Source of the DNA: Echinostoma caproni
Taxonomy: Eukaryota > Platyhelminthes > Trematoda > Plagiorchiida > Echinostomatidae
Assembly (NCBI GenBank): GCA_900618425.1
Contig: UZAN01039557.1
Span: 52,981 to 116,980 of the forward strand
Direction of reading: 5' to 3'
DNA: 64,000 nucleotides
The position numbers and the translations under genes were made by a program. Shown one piece after another: positions 1-11,400 of the stretch. The notes below the pieces were generated by a model. The model had not been told where the DNA came from, searched no databases, and saw nothing but the letters and a program-made list of their open reading frames with translations. Every line of letters begins with the position of its first letter. The first letter of the stretch is position 1.

Positions 1-1989
1 TATCGATCATGTACAGCCACTGAGACCAAATCTGAATTACCAACAGTTTTGTTTTGCGAAATTCGAAACCCCTTTGGAATCCCGATATCACCGGTGAAAT
101 ATCAACTTTCAACTTTTCTTCTCATCCGTGAGCTGTTCTCAAATGAGCATAGGCCAATATCACGGACTACATCGAAAGTTACTGTGTATTGCTGTCTCAA
201 TTGAGTGCAATGGACTGATCAATACTTCACCGTTTGACTCCCACCCCCTCTTGTGCATTAGTACGGAGACAACCTTGTTGTCGTCAAATAGGCTAATCCG
301 ATTTCAGAGCTTGGTTTTGATAATTTTTCTGGTTTAAACAGGATCGGTGTGTCAATGAAACCGTATTACGGAAGCAATTCGATTTCCGTTGACTCTCATG
401 ATGTTCACCAATCTGTGTGCTACGACTCACCTCACACGACTTATAACCTTCCTCCCCCTGTCCCCACCTGGTTTTATCGTTGCAGCACTGGTCAGGCGAC
501 AACCCATAATATTTTATGGCTTTTCTCGGATGTAGGTAAGCTTTTACGACTCTCCCTTTCTCTCAACCACGGCGGAAGAGCCACGATCGTTTATGAAACA
601 TGTTTAACGGAAGTGGATCGGATTTGATAAACTGATAGGATCATTTCGCGCAACCAATCAATGGGGTGCTAAATTCATTTCATAAATCCGTCATAGAATG
701 AATAGAATTAAGTGGGATTATAAAAAAATTACTGGAGGATGAATAACGTAGAGCAATTTTTAAAGGAAACCTTAGGTTATCCGGAGAGCTGATGCAAACC
801 AGGCAGAGTAGGGCACAAGATCTATTTATTTGTTTACCTAATCATTGACTGGCTGGCCCTCTACCGAAACAGACATTGCGCATTATGCCGAAGGAGTGGC
901 TACATTGCCGAAGAATAGAGTCGAGTCGCCTAGCACGAAAATTCAGTAGCAGTAGCAGTACTCGAACTTAGAACGTTAAGGCCCAGAGCATAACAGTGAC
1001 AACGAATTAAGTTGTCTGATCATCAACACGATCACCACATCAAAACAGTAAAAACACACATGAGATCGTCATGTTTTTTTCTTGTTAGGTTTTACTTATT
1101 CAAATATGACTATCCAATTGAACTGAATTCAAAGGATTTCTTAAAATGATGGTTTAAACCGTATTTAAAAATGGGAATACACAAACCAAGCTCTATACTT
1201 CTACTCGTTGGTAATACTCCGCTGGGGACCGGAAAGTCATTTAGTCAATAGTTCACAACTGTGAGAACCGTAGTATCTATCCCCCAGCAACACACACAAA
1301 TAACCGCTTCGGTGTTATTCGCCGCGATGAATTGAATTGGTTTCTCTCTGACTACAGTTTCTTTGTGCGAATAGTAGACCAGACGTTCACCATCTGGTCT
1401 CTATAGTACCTTCGAGAAAAATGTAACAGTGCACTTGTGTGTGAGAGAGAGACAACGAGGTGGTGGTGATGGTGGTGGGTTGTGACCAAGATGCTCCCAT
1501 GCGTGTACATCATATGGAGGTGTTACTAACGCAGTAACAGTTGTTCCATGTTTACCAATCATTATTTTACCGCTTGGCTTGTTCTTACTGATCAGTACTA
1601 CAATCCAAAGTTACACTACAAGAGTTTGCTAAAACTTGCTGAAAGGCTGAATTTATTGTTTCATCTGTCAAATTGACATTATTATATTAATCATTTCTAT
1701 TTCAGAATGTTCAAGATTTGTCTGGACTACTACATTGCGAGTCATTTACTTGGAAAACAAACAAGAAACCAGATATTTGCATGTTTGGGATTGTGAATGG
1801 GAATTCGTTGGCGACCTAAAATAGCGTTCTTTTCGGAACAGATATCGTGGATAACATCTATGTACATCAGTACACAGGAATACAGGGTCAAATGATTGCG
1901 CTTAGTCTATTTGAACAAACAGAAACAAGGAATAGAAAAAAATCTATCAGTCGGAGAGTTCAAGAATCTTAAAAAGAAAATAGATTGAT
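1..1989. other. Non-coding stretch, no gene seen
   Basis: Short open frames here (for example 349-627) show no recognisable domain, no splice-site pair and no coding-like composition. A small imperfect GGT-rich tract lies at 1457-1479. Nothing else can be supported. Confidence 0.6.
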
Positions 1990-2222
1990 GTGTGTCTAAG
2001 ACTGAGTAGATTGTTGATCATTTGACTATGAGAATATAGTAAGTTTCGTCGTCTACAGAGTAAACACAATGTGAACTGAAAAGCTAGAAAGAGCTGAACA
2101 GCTGTTTTAACCTGATTGGGTATCATCAACAGCGCAAATCCATCAACCCGACTAGGGATCCAATCCAGGATCTCACTGGTAGAATCCAAGCATACTACCC
2201 ACTCGGTCACCGGGTAGCCGAC
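1990..2222 (-). repeat. SINE-B copy 1, tRNA head plus decayed hammerhead
   Basis: On the minus strand this begins with a tRNA-like head (GGTGACCGAGTGGGTAGTA near 2200-2218, with a box B-like TGGATTGGATCC). The hammerhead region at 2091-2135 follows, and then the family body (TTCAGTTCAC and an AT-richer tail). It aligns by eye along its length with the copies at 7.2, 30.8, 31.1 and 47.2 kb. The ribozyme core is damaged: the GAAA box reads AAAA, the cleavage triplet reads GTT, and the CTGATGA box is altered. It is probably an old, inactive copy. Confidence 0.7.
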
Positions 2223-2225
2223 CGA

Positions 2226-2300
2226 CAACTATCTAGTGCTTTCTGACTTATCAATTCAAGCTTCGTTTGCCACGTAAACGATGGAGTTCACTATATAATC
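2226..2300 (+). repeat. SINE-B fragment, 3' part, head-to-head with copy 1
   Basis: The plus strand reads ACTATC then TAGTGCTTTC, then the family body (a TTCAAGCTTCGTTTGCCAC-like stretch). This matches the part of SINE-B downstream of the hammerhead cleavage triplet. The tRNA head and most of the ribozyme are missing. The fragment directly abuts the head of the minus-strand copy, giving a head-to-head pair. The break lies a few bases upstream of the predicted self-cleavage point. Confidence 0.55.
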
Positions 2301-3129
2301 TGACCACTGTTCTCATGCACCAGCGTTGAGTAGCTCACATTCAAGGTCACGTCATTTGCGTTCAGATCTATCACATGTACACCAGGAGAGTGCCGTGGTT
2401 GCTGTGTTCTACAGAAAGATGCGCTACACTTTCCCTTTTTCTTACAATCAATGCACGGGGAGGAATGCTTACAGCAAGCATACCTATGGATGTGGGAGAC
2501 TCATTCCACAAAGGAATACAGAAAGAGTATATCAAATTTGGGCTTATACAAAATACAACAGAAGGAGACATCCTTGAGCGTGTAGACCGTATTTCTCTGT
2601 ACTGATGTCAACAGCGTGAAGTTCGATATAGACCTAATAGTATTTAAAGCAATGCAAAAATCGGAAAAGACAAACGAGTACAAAATGAGTTCACCTCACT
2701 CTGTTCCTTGTGCAATAAACCAATATTCGATCTCATAAAACGCACTAAGGAGTAACACACACATCTAGTGCTTATTTGAGCACTATAGACTCCAGGGGGT
2801 ATATGACTATGCTGGAAACTTCTTGTGCTTGATCATCCGGAAAAAAATCGGTTTTCTTTTAGAACTGATAACAATGTGATTGTTTGAAGCAAATAAAGAA
2901 TTGACCTTCAAAATATCATCCCGTAGTTCAAGTCTTGAATGTACGAGTTGAGAACTACTAGCGTCAACAAGTGCATACCCGGATATTGAAACTGTCTAGT
3001 AATTAAACAATATTGAGACCAAATAATGTATACATCAATATGTGTTCAGTTGACTTTTCTGTCTGTCTGTCAGCTAGGAAGTGCCCCAAAAATAAACACT
3101 ACAACGTAAGACACATTGAATGAATATAA
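2301..3129. other. Non-coding stretch
   Basis: Overlapping short frames at 2326-2683 occur on both strands and look random. I see no domain, repeat or RNA gene in this interval. Confidence 0.5.
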
Positions 3130-3305
3130 TGCCATTCTTTTTTCTTTTCATTTACAGAAAAACGACTTTCAGGAAGAGGGAAGGGGCCAATCAGAAGGCT
3201 GACATATAATACACAATGGAGAAAGTCAGGCGGTGGTGGTGGGATTCGAACACATCCCCGGGGTGACAATTTGGTGATGTTACCATCGGGCCACCACCGC
3301 TATAG
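3130..3305 (-). repeat. SINE-A copy 1 (tRNA-derived)
   Basis: The minus strand starts with GGTGGCCCGATGGTAAC (box A-like, 3283-3293 on the plus strand). A box B follows (GTTCGAATC, plus-strand 3243-3251), then a run of CCACCACCACC, then CTGACTTTCTCCATTGTGT. It ends in an A-rich tail, seen as T-rich plus strand at about 3133-3158. The order and wording match the copies at 11.2 and 15.4 kb. The head resembles class II tRNA (Ser or Leu). An A-rich end is usual for SINEs moved by LINE machinery. Confidence 0.75.
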
Positions 3306-3309
3306 GTTC

Positions 3310-5995
3310 AAACACATGTGACAGCTATCCAGGTCCATGGTCACCTTTCAGCTTGAGAGTACTGTCATGAAAAAGCCCTTCATGGCAATAACACTGAGTA
3401 GAAAAGTTCACATTGAACTAATGCAGTTAGGATCTCTTGGACAAGTCTGTCGCATCTGAACGGCAACAGCACTCGAGCAAATGACAATCCATTCCAAATT
3501 TTATGGAGTTTTTGTATTTACATGATCCTAGTCAATCGGAATCCCGTTGTGATAGCAATCGCTTCCAGTGGACCCCCATATGGTTAATTGATCCCCACAC
3601 TCTGATGACTTCACACCAGGCTCATGACAATACGTTGTTCGCAGTTGTTTACAGAGCATCACCTGGAAGACTATTGACGTTGTATAGGACTATTGCTGCC
3701 CGCTTGCAACAAAAATGCATTTTTCCATTTACTTTTTCAAGACCAACTAATCCTATGCAGTGATTGTGTTTTACTTCCGTAAAATGCCGTCTCAGATTCC
3801 GAGAAATAAAACAGGACAAATTCTGCAATATTATGGGATTGGCTTCCGTTTTTTTCTATTTTCCTCTTTCACGTTTATTTCATGTAAATTAAGGCAGAAC
3901 ATTTTTCAAATTGGATAACTCTATCGTTTAATTACCCTTGCCCTTTCATGGAAATCGTTGTGCCATTCAATCCGTCTTTCCCGAGGCCGGGGAGGCCTAA
4001 TTTTCGATCGCATTACACATGGGTCGAGAAAGACTATTCGAAGAAAGATGTACGACTTTTGATGAATACCTGGGTAATTTCCACACGTCTCGATCAGTCG
4101 TGGTCGTCACAAACTGTGTTCACATTCTGTTTAGCATCCGAACATGATGGACGTGAGTTCCATGAAGTGATCGATCATTGAAACCACCACCATTTTCCTG
4201 CCATCAAGTAGATACAAGCAGAAAATTCAGATCATTTGGCTGTGCTGGTGGGATGCGAAAATCAGTTCTAGCTCAAACGAACACCTGATTCCGCTTCATA
4301 GGATACAAAATGGACAATTCAATTTACGCCGAGGTCAACTTCAATCGGGCCAAGTTAAGGAAAATCCTCCACTCCACAAACACACATCTACCCATCACAT
4401 CGATTCCCGTAATAAGCTAGAATTGAAATATTCAATTGGACAATCAAGTATCTTTGTATACGATGCGAACAGAACGTTATCACGGTAAAATTTTGCATTC
4501 AATCTTCTACTTAATCCTCCTTTTTAGTTTATTTTTTCTTTTCAATTTCGACCACTGAACGATTGCTAAATATTTGATAACAATACGTTGCATTACATAA
4601 GCACCAAATGCTTCATTTGTTATCCAAGGCAGATGAATCAATATTGTTTCATCTACAGATTACAGGATATGTCAGAGTAGTCCAGTCAACGATTCCGTCT
4701 GTTTTTCATTTATGCTAGGTTAACGAGAAATCACTGAACAGTCGTTTCGTCCATGTTGGGACTCGTCAATGGCTCTGAAACCTGTAGATTCATATGAAAA
4801 ATATATGGTGTTCAAGTTCATTTTATTATGTACAAAGATTGTAGCTAACCGTTGTGTAGTTCAAAGGCAAAGGTTTTGGCTTTCAACCCCAATGTTTTGT
4901 GTGTCAAGGGTTAAAGGAGATGTGGACATTTTTATACACTACTGACAAAGCGCAACAAGGAAGAAATAACTGTCCGATGCTGTTGTACTCTTTCACAATC
5001 GAAATAAACCAAAAAGAAAAACGAGGGGAACACATGAATGACCAAGGAGGAAACCCACCTCACGTGATCGGGAATGCTCAAATTTGGTGGTTTTCTGGTG
5101 TTAGGTCAAAACTGGTTTCAACCAGTGTGAAATCAGCTCAAACCAAAATGGACCCAAGACACTGAATCAAGCAATGACCGAAAACGGGGTCACTGTGGCA
5201 ATAAACTAGCCAATCAAGTAAGACTGAGTAGACGGAATTTCACCTATGAGATTGAAGGGAAGAAAACATCCAATCTCAGCCTTCGTATAGAATCATATAG
5301 ACCCGGTGACTGCGGAATCGCGCTTCCCTAAAGTCTCGAGGTGATGTTGGCTAGGTTGGTAATGAAACGTCTTCAAACAACATTCCAGGTCTGGAGAAGC
5401 CCCTAAAAACAACATCCCCATGATGAGCTACAATCATTCAACTTTGTCTGCTGTGATCTGTGAATTCGCATGTAATTCGACCAGAAATTGTTTAATTTTT
5501 TGTGTCTATGTTCTCCATCCCCGAGCAGTTTTCATTCACTTATATTAACCGGATCGAAACGTTTCCGGTTTTTTTGAATACACTTCACAACTGTCTCCTT
5601 CACTTCGCAGAATTATTCTGGCGAAAGTGTTGGAGTAAAAAGTTCCCCAGCTCACAAAAATTGTACACGTATATTCCCACTTTCTCTCTCGCACATACAC
5701 ACACACAAAAAATACATACACTGGGCTCAGAGGGGGTTATGGGAAAAAGCGTTGTTCAGTCTGAAACCGAATACACTGTGACAAAAGTAATTGTGCCACA
5801 TCTTTACTGTTCCGAAAAGCGGGCGACTTTTTTCACTGTAAAGGTCAGTATCGCACAAATCACTTGTCCACTGTAGGAAATAAAAGCTTTTTCGAATGTT
5901 TCCCCTTTTCGATCTTCATTACCGCATCTACGGTCTATTAGTGTTTGTGTCTGTGTATGGTGCTATTCGGCGCCCGGTTCCTAGACTATCCTATC
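3310..5995. other. Non-coding stretch with weak ORFs
   Basis: Open frames at 3503-3763, 3948-4181, 4899-5165 and 5502-5876 (plus strand) have no recognisable motif and overlap low-complexity text, such as the CACACA run near 5695-5710. A weak tRNA-box-like string lies near 4245-4260. No feature can be supported firmly. Confidence 0.45.
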
Positions 5996-6030
5996 AACTC
6001 TCTCTCTCTCTGACACACACACACACACAT
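5996..6030. repeat. (CT)n then (CA)n microsatellite
   Basis: A CT-repeat run passes directly into a CA-repeat run. It is a simple sequence with no coding meaning, although it creates artificial Ser-Leu and Thr-His frames. Confidence 0.9.
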
Positions 6031-6280
6031 ACATCACCCTCCCCTACCAACTCCTACCAATCATTTCACTGTTATGCCAGCCCCAGTCTCTGTTTTTTCC
6101 CATCGACAAGTTTCACTTTTTTGGGTTAAAGATGCTATAGAACGCTTAGGAGGATTACAGTCTTCCCAACATTTAAAACAAATAGATGCACGTTTGTTCA
6201 TGCAAGCACATACACACACGCAAGCCTCCTGAGCTGACAGTCCCTCCGAGCTACTTTTTTCAACACTTCCTTTGTGCCAC

Positions 6281-6312
6281 TCACACATACACACACACAC
6301 ATACACACACAC
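6281..6312. repeat. Interrupted (CA)n microsatellite
   Basis: CA dinucleotides interrupted by TA steps. It accounts for the Cys-Val and Thr-His rich frames on either strand. Confidence 0.9.
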
Positions 6313-6666
6313 TCCTGTTGGGTGCTGTCCTTTGGACCTGGCAACCAGCGGTTTGGACAGAACAAAAAAGAACTGTGATTAGAGAATCCGACAGAAATCC
6401 GTGTCGGGTCTGGGAACGAACCGAACGACGAGACCGGGTTGACTACCCTAGGGGGAATGAGGGCTGCAACTGTGATGAAATAATTTCCACTGGATCGATG
6501 ACCACCATTGCGTTAGACAGTGTCAGACTCACTGAATTGGTGTATGTGTGCGTATGTGATTGTTTGTTTTCTTTTTGTATGTTCATTCTGTAGAGAAGCC
6601 ACAAATGAATGTTTGGGAGAATTGAAAGTCTGTCCAAATCTGAAATTTCTCACGATCGACGGGTAG

Positions 6667-6667
<1 letters not shown>

Positions 6668-6712
<45 letters not shown>
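6668..6712. repeat. (CA)n microsatellite, about 45 bp
   Basis: An uninterrupted CA repeat of about 22 units. It is the longest perfect dinucleotide tract in the window and is probably polymorphic. Confidence 0.95.
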
Positions 6713-6714
<2 letters not shown>

Positions 6715-7169
6715 AAATCACCCTTGGGCGTGTCTATGGTCCATTTCTCTCGCTCTCTAGTCCCCACCCCATACACCTTACTTCAATCAAGGGTGGGGCA
6801 CTTGTAAACTTTTTAACAAAGTAAAAACCTCATCCGTCATTAGTGGATGCGAATTTCAGTTCGGTAAAGCACCCGTTGTGTGTTATCAATTCCATTGTGT
6901 AACTGTTCACTTATGGTTGACCAACTATTGGTCGACTGCGTCTGACGTAACTTTCAGATAGTGATTTTAATGGATCACATTAAGATCTAAAACGGTTCAG
7001 TGTCCGGGTGTACAAACGGTCAGGTCAATATGCCATCTCTCAACCAGAGGCGGATAATAACACTTCCGTTTGTTTTGTTAACATTTGGGTTCACTAGTCC
7101 CATCACACAAACGTGAACGTACACAGAAGAACAAACGTCCATTCATTTAGAGAAGCAAACTAAGAACGA

Positions 7170-7380
7170 TCAGCCCCTTGGAATGCGCAAAATCGAGTAG
7201 GTAGCATGCTTGCGTTCTGCCTGTGAGGTCCCGGGTTGATGGGTTGATGAATTCGCACTGCTGATGAGGCCCAACCAGGTCGAAACAGCTGTCCAGTGCT
7301 TCCTATCTTTTCAGTTGACGCTTCGACGAATTCACCTTTGAAATTTAACTAAATCTCTCATCACTCATTTGTTGATCGAA
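7170..7380 (+). repeat. SINE-B copy 2, carries the best-preserved hammerhead
   Basis: The plus strand shows a tRNA-like head (GAGTAGGTAGCATGCTTGCG, then GGTCCCGGGTTGAT as a decayed box B). An intact hammerhead follows at 7255-7299. The body then reads CTTTTCAGTTGACGC and GAAATTTAACTAAATC, and the copy ends near 7375. All parts occur in the same order in the copy at 47.1-47.3 kb on the other strand. The head would carry internal Pol III boxes in an intact master copy. Here the box B TTCGA has changed to TTGAT, so transcription of this copy from its own promoter is doubtful. Confidence 0.8.
7255..7299 (+). ncRNA. Type I hammerhead ribozyme motif, intact core
   Basis: Stem I is GCACTG (7255-7260) with CAGTGC (7294-7299), six perfect pairs and open ends, so it is type I. 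The core box CTGATGA (7261-7267) is intact. Stem II is GGCC (7268-7271) with GGTC (7278-7281), four pairs including one G-U, closing a CAACCA loop. GAAA (7282-7285) is intact. The cleavage triplet is GTC (7291-7293), cut after C7293. Stem III is almost absent in one molecule, but ACAGCTGT (7285-7292) is a perfect 8-base palindrome. Two RNAs could therefore share an 8-bp stem III. Schistosome Sm-alpha elements and PLEs are known to carry type I hammerheads with tiny stem III. Activity is inferred, not shown. Confidence 0.85.
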
Positions 7381-8204
7381 ATAATTCATTGAGTTTATGT
7401 GACTCTCTTTTATGAATTGTGATATAATGATACACCATTTTCCATGCTTATTGTCAATGCGTAGTGTTTGTGTGAGAGTTTGACAGTAGACATACCTCGT
7501 GAAGAGAGATTACAGCATGCTCCTATTCTGGCGAATCGGTTGTTCGGCTCCGCTCTAGTTAAATCATTTACGGTTCGTTCTTCGTACATAAAGTTGCACA
7601 AACGTTTAGGCTTTCACTATCACTTGATTCACGATGAAGTTATTGTGTGAGGGCCGAAAATGACTCTTCAGAAATGCGCATCTTTGATGTCTCTGTTGAG
7701 ACAGAACTTTGAGTCATCCCGGAACATTTGGCCCACGCCCAATATGCTCAGTTGTTTTAATTTCAGATGCTATCCTTGGATGAGCCTATTTGATTTTCAC
7801 AGGAACCAAACACTGCATGTGGTTTTTGTTGTGTTTCGAAACTGTGGTAAATTATTTCATGCCCCACATGTGTAAAATGATTTTTTTTTCTTAAATTTGA
7901 TGGAATAATTTTATGATGAACCAGGAAGACGTCATTGCTATGCGGTGTCTAACCTTTGAGTTCGTTGGGAATATAATGTGGGAAATGTGAATCTATCCCT
8001 GTATAAGTGGATTTCATTGATGATTGGATTCGGTCTGAAGTTATTACATGGAATGGTGACCGCTTTTATAGTGACCATTTTCCACACTCCCAGCGTTTGT
8101 TTGTATTTGCTGATTACGCAACTACTAGCAAGCGTGTTGGGTTGCTCAGGAGAGCTCTCGTTTGAATAGGTGTTGGGACACACTGAAATCTAGGGTTTTG
8201 TGAT
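7381..8204. other. Non-coding stretch
   Basis: Frames at 7468-7875 and 7978-8169 are short and show no motif or splice pairing. No further structure was seen. Confidence 0.5.
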
Positions 8205-8209
8205 CTTGT

Positions 8210-8275
8210 ATCGTGTGGTGCAGTGCGGATAGTGGTCTAATGACCTCTGGCTTCGGAGCCAGAACCCTTCAAACA
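8210..8275 (+). repeat. tRNA-like remnant, isolated
   Basis: GCGGATAGTGGTCTAATG resembles a tRNA D-arm and box A. It is followed by a hairpin (CTGGC with GCCAG around TTCGGA) resembling an anticodon arm. Then ACCCTTCAAAC stands where box B would be, decayed from TTCGAA. No closed acceptor stem can be drawn, so a functional tRNA is unlikely. It may be a head fragment of a third SINE group. A single undetermined base lies nearby at 8380. Confidence 0.35.
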
Positions 8276-9264
8276 GGACTCCGATTTTCGAGAAGGAGGC
8301 AAAGTTGAACAACAGTGATCGGATTTGAGATTATAATTTCCGTGCCAACCCGGTGACAGACTGGGTAGCAAAACTGTACNGAGTGACAATGGAAAAATTG
8401 TTCCGTATCCGAACAAATTCTCGCTATCCTGTTGGCAACAAAACTGACCCTGGAATGTGGGACGACGGACGAACATAGAGTGAAAACGGACGTGTGTGTG
8501 TACCTGTTTGATGGGCGTTCCAAGTTGAATTGATTCAAAACTAGAGGTGCTTGTTTGTGATCTGAAAACATCATCAACCAAAAACTTTTGATCGCAAATA
8601 AAAACCAACTGGACCGGAAACGAATCGATCAAGACACACGAAAAGGTAAACAACATCAAATGAATTATCTACCGCAAATGTGGCTAAGTAGAGTGGATTT
8701 ACTCGTGTCTGTGATGTGTTGATTGGGAGAGTAAACATTGTTATGAGCGCTTTCTCACTAAAACAACCCAGGTTAATTTTTATTTTGGCCGCAAAAGGTC
8801 TAGAGTAATGAGTGAATGAGGCTGGAAAATGGTATAACTATGAATGCTTTTAACGTTGTTAATGTTATCAGATGACAGAATACAGGTAGAAGATCCATGA
8901 TCGTGCTACGGAATTCGGACCTACCAACCCGTATTTGGACACGATTTGAAATCTGCTTCTACAACATCGCCGTCCCTCCAACTGTTCCCGCTTCGAAATC
9001 GCTCTCGCGGTCGGGTGCGGAAGAAAACTGGAAGGGACCTAAAACAACACAATGGACGTCCCCACACGCACACACACTGTAGTGGTAAGTAGTATATGAA
9101 TGACTCCATCAAATTCCACGAGTAACCTCGATGATCGGATGAGTGAAACAGCATCTATGTGATCATGGTGAACCCGATTTTCGGTTTTATGATGAAATCG
9201 TTTCTAGCAATCTGTGATGTGAGTTTATTTTATTTTCCCAAGACAATTTTATTCTCAAGCAGTG
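8276..9264. other. Non-coding stretch
   Basis: The minus-strand frame 8237-8659 spans the N at 8380 and has no recognisable domain. The text around 8920-8960 shares the words GTCCAAAT and CGGGTT (minus strand) with 45475-45515, which hints at one more degraded repeat. Confidence 0.4.
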
Positions 9265-9320
9265 ATATATATGTGTATATATATATATATATGTATATAT
9301 GAGTATATAAATATATATAT
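9265..9320. repeat. (TA)n-rich microsatellite
   Basis: Alternating TA with scattered TG and GA steps. It produces artificial Ile-Tyr frames on the minus strand. Confidence 0.9.
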
Positions 9321-9941
9321 TAATGTATTGGCATGAATAAGAATCACTAAAAACGAGGTTGTCTGCCATTCTGTTGTTTTGTTTGACATGTGCTCTGTGG
9401 GACTGTTCATATTTTTAGTGCTCTTTGTTTTGCGCACTTATGACACACTGAATGATTTCTCTTTCCTGGTTCAAAGCATAATCCGTCTATTCGGTGAATT
9501 CACTGTACAAATGTCCTCATCACTGCACGGTTTCAAAACTTCCCTTTGAACTCTCTTCATGTTAATGACAATGCTTGTTGTTCTGAGTCAGAGCCCGCTG
9601 CACCTTATGTGTGTGTGATTAAGCATTCACCGCAACACTTTCGAATCGTATGTACATGTGATTAACTCGTTTGACGTGTTGTCTTGATGTGACTCTCGAT
9701 TTCGAGGCTGGTGCCTGATTGTTCCGGAACCTTGAGTGTGCCTTGTTTATTGATCGGGGAGGATGTAACTGAAGGAGTACAAAGCTGAGAGCGCAATATC
9801 TCCTTTAGAGTCTCAAGCTTGGATTAGGTCATTTAATTGTTCAGAGGCTTTAGGCACTCATGATGGTCTTGGGTGTGGGTTTCACTCCTCGTTAATTCCC
9901 CACTAGTTGAATACATTTTTAAACGCGATGGAAATATAACC

Positions 9942-10090
9942 GTCGACCGTGTAGCTCAGGAGTAAGGGTTTGAAGTTTGAATGGACACAAGAAGTACGCA
10001 CTGCTGACGAGTCCCAAACAGGATTAAACTGCTGTCCAGTGCTCTTTGTTGGTCATCATAAATGTTTGACTATTTAATTAAATTAATTAG
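9942..10090 (+). repeat. SINE-B copy 3, shortened head
   Basis: A short tRNA-like head (GTGTAGCTCAGGAGTAAGGG) is followed by the hammerhead region 9998-10042 and a short decayed body. The head-to-ribozyme spacer is shorter than in the 7.2 kb copy, so there is an internal deletion. It belongs to the same family because the order head, GCACTGCTGA box, CAGTGCT is kept. Confidence 0.65.
9998..10042 (+). ncRNA. Hammerhead motif with damaged GAAA box
   Basis: Stem I GCACTG with CAGTGC is perfect, CTGACGA is an allowed core box, and the cleavage triplet GTC is intact. Stem II is GTCC with GGAT. Its second pair is T-A where the 7.2 kb copy has G-T and the 47.2 kb copy has A-T, so this pair co-varies. 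The GAAA box reads TAAA, which should abolish or strongly reduce cleavage. Confidence 0.7.
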
Positions 10091-11194
10091 TTACAATAAA
10101 CATATTGGAATATTTCCATCGAATTGTTTATCCCGGAAGGTAGTAATGCTATTTATAATAGTAAAATTGTTAAGTTGTGTAAAAATAACGTGGATGTGAA
10201 ACAGCATACGTTCACGGGTTATTGTGTTTTTGTTTTCGGAAGGGCTTCTAGGAGGATAATTAGACGTAGATGATTATCCAGACCAGACTTGAGAGACTCT
10301 TTGCATGTGGAAGGGGCCATCTCTTCCGAAAATGCATTCCGGTAAAAAAATCCCCGGAAAGTGAAAAATGTTTTGCAGAGTGCAGTGCGGTGTTGTGTAA
10401 TTAAGTTTTAAATGCTCGTGTTTGTTGTGCTCTTTATAGTCCTCGTACCACATTATCGTTCACAAATCTACCACTGCCAACGGAAATGAACTGAAAAAAA
10501 AGAACGACACATCCAAAAAAATAAAAGACCCTGATAGTCAAGATTAAAATGATAACACAATTGGTGCGGAAGAATCTGTTGAGACGTATTGAGCGTACAA
10601 TGATGTGCTGTGTTATCAGGTCAGAGGTGATCAATCAATAAGTACGGTGTTGTTCCTTTGCGAAGAGAGCAATACTTTGCAGAGATGGAGGACAGGGAGG
10701 GAGACTAAAATAAGCATCAAAATCACCAACTCACTGATAACCCCTAATATGGATACGCACACAATTATGGATGCAAGCAGAACTGATCCACAATTTGCCT
10801 GGCTCTATCGCATTGTCAGCGACAAAGCTCACTTCGTCAAGCTGCTGGCTACTAGCAAACATTCACACCGAGTGAACGGTATTTTCAATTAGTTTGCCCA
10901 CGCAACAAATCTGGGGTTTCTTATTTCAATAGCGGCAATGATTATTTTCATTATCTAAAACGGGAAGTCTGACGCTCTCACTGTCGGTGACCATTATTCC
11001 CGCTAGACCGATGGAATTGTGAGAAATGGTTTTATCCTCCTCACAACTTTCTTCCTTATAACTAGTCTATGCCGATACTCGAGTTTCGAACAAATCTCGG
11101 TTAGTTGGTTAACTCGTATTTTGCTAAATGAGAGAACACTATTCCCTGCGGCTAATAACCTTCAGTGAGTCAGATGGAATAAAAGTACAATACA
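10091..11194. other. Non-coding stretch
   Basis: The frame at 10605-10892 has no recognised domain. No other repeat or RNA was recognised. Confidence 0.45.
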
Positions 11195-11197
11195 CAT

Positions 11198-11400
11198 CGT
11201 AGTGCTGATGGCCCGATGGTAACGTCACCAAGTGATCGCCCCCGGAGGACGAGTGTTCGAATCCTCCACCACCACCACCGTCTGACTTTCCCCATTATGT
11301 GTGTTGTATGACAGCCCTTTGATTGACCGTTTCCCCCTTACTGAAAATTGTATCATTTTGTATTCAAAAAAAAGGAAATAAAAGTGAAAAAGAAAAAAGA
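11198..11400 (+). repeat. SINE-A copy 2 (tRNA-derived)
   Basis: The head is TAGTGCTGATGGCCCGATGG (box A). Box B GTTCGAATC is at 11255-11263. CCACCACCACCACC and CTGACTTTCCCCATTATGTG follow. The copy ends in an A-rich tail of mixed AAAAAAAAGG, AAATAAAAG and AAAAAGAAAAAAG words. Both promoter boxes are well kept and spaced as in a tRNA gene with a long variable arm. It is the cleanest SINE-A copy in the window. Confidence 0.8.

Noticed and set aside
5502..6593. ORFs with Thr-His or Cys-Val runs
   Set aside because: They arise from CA/GT microsatellites.
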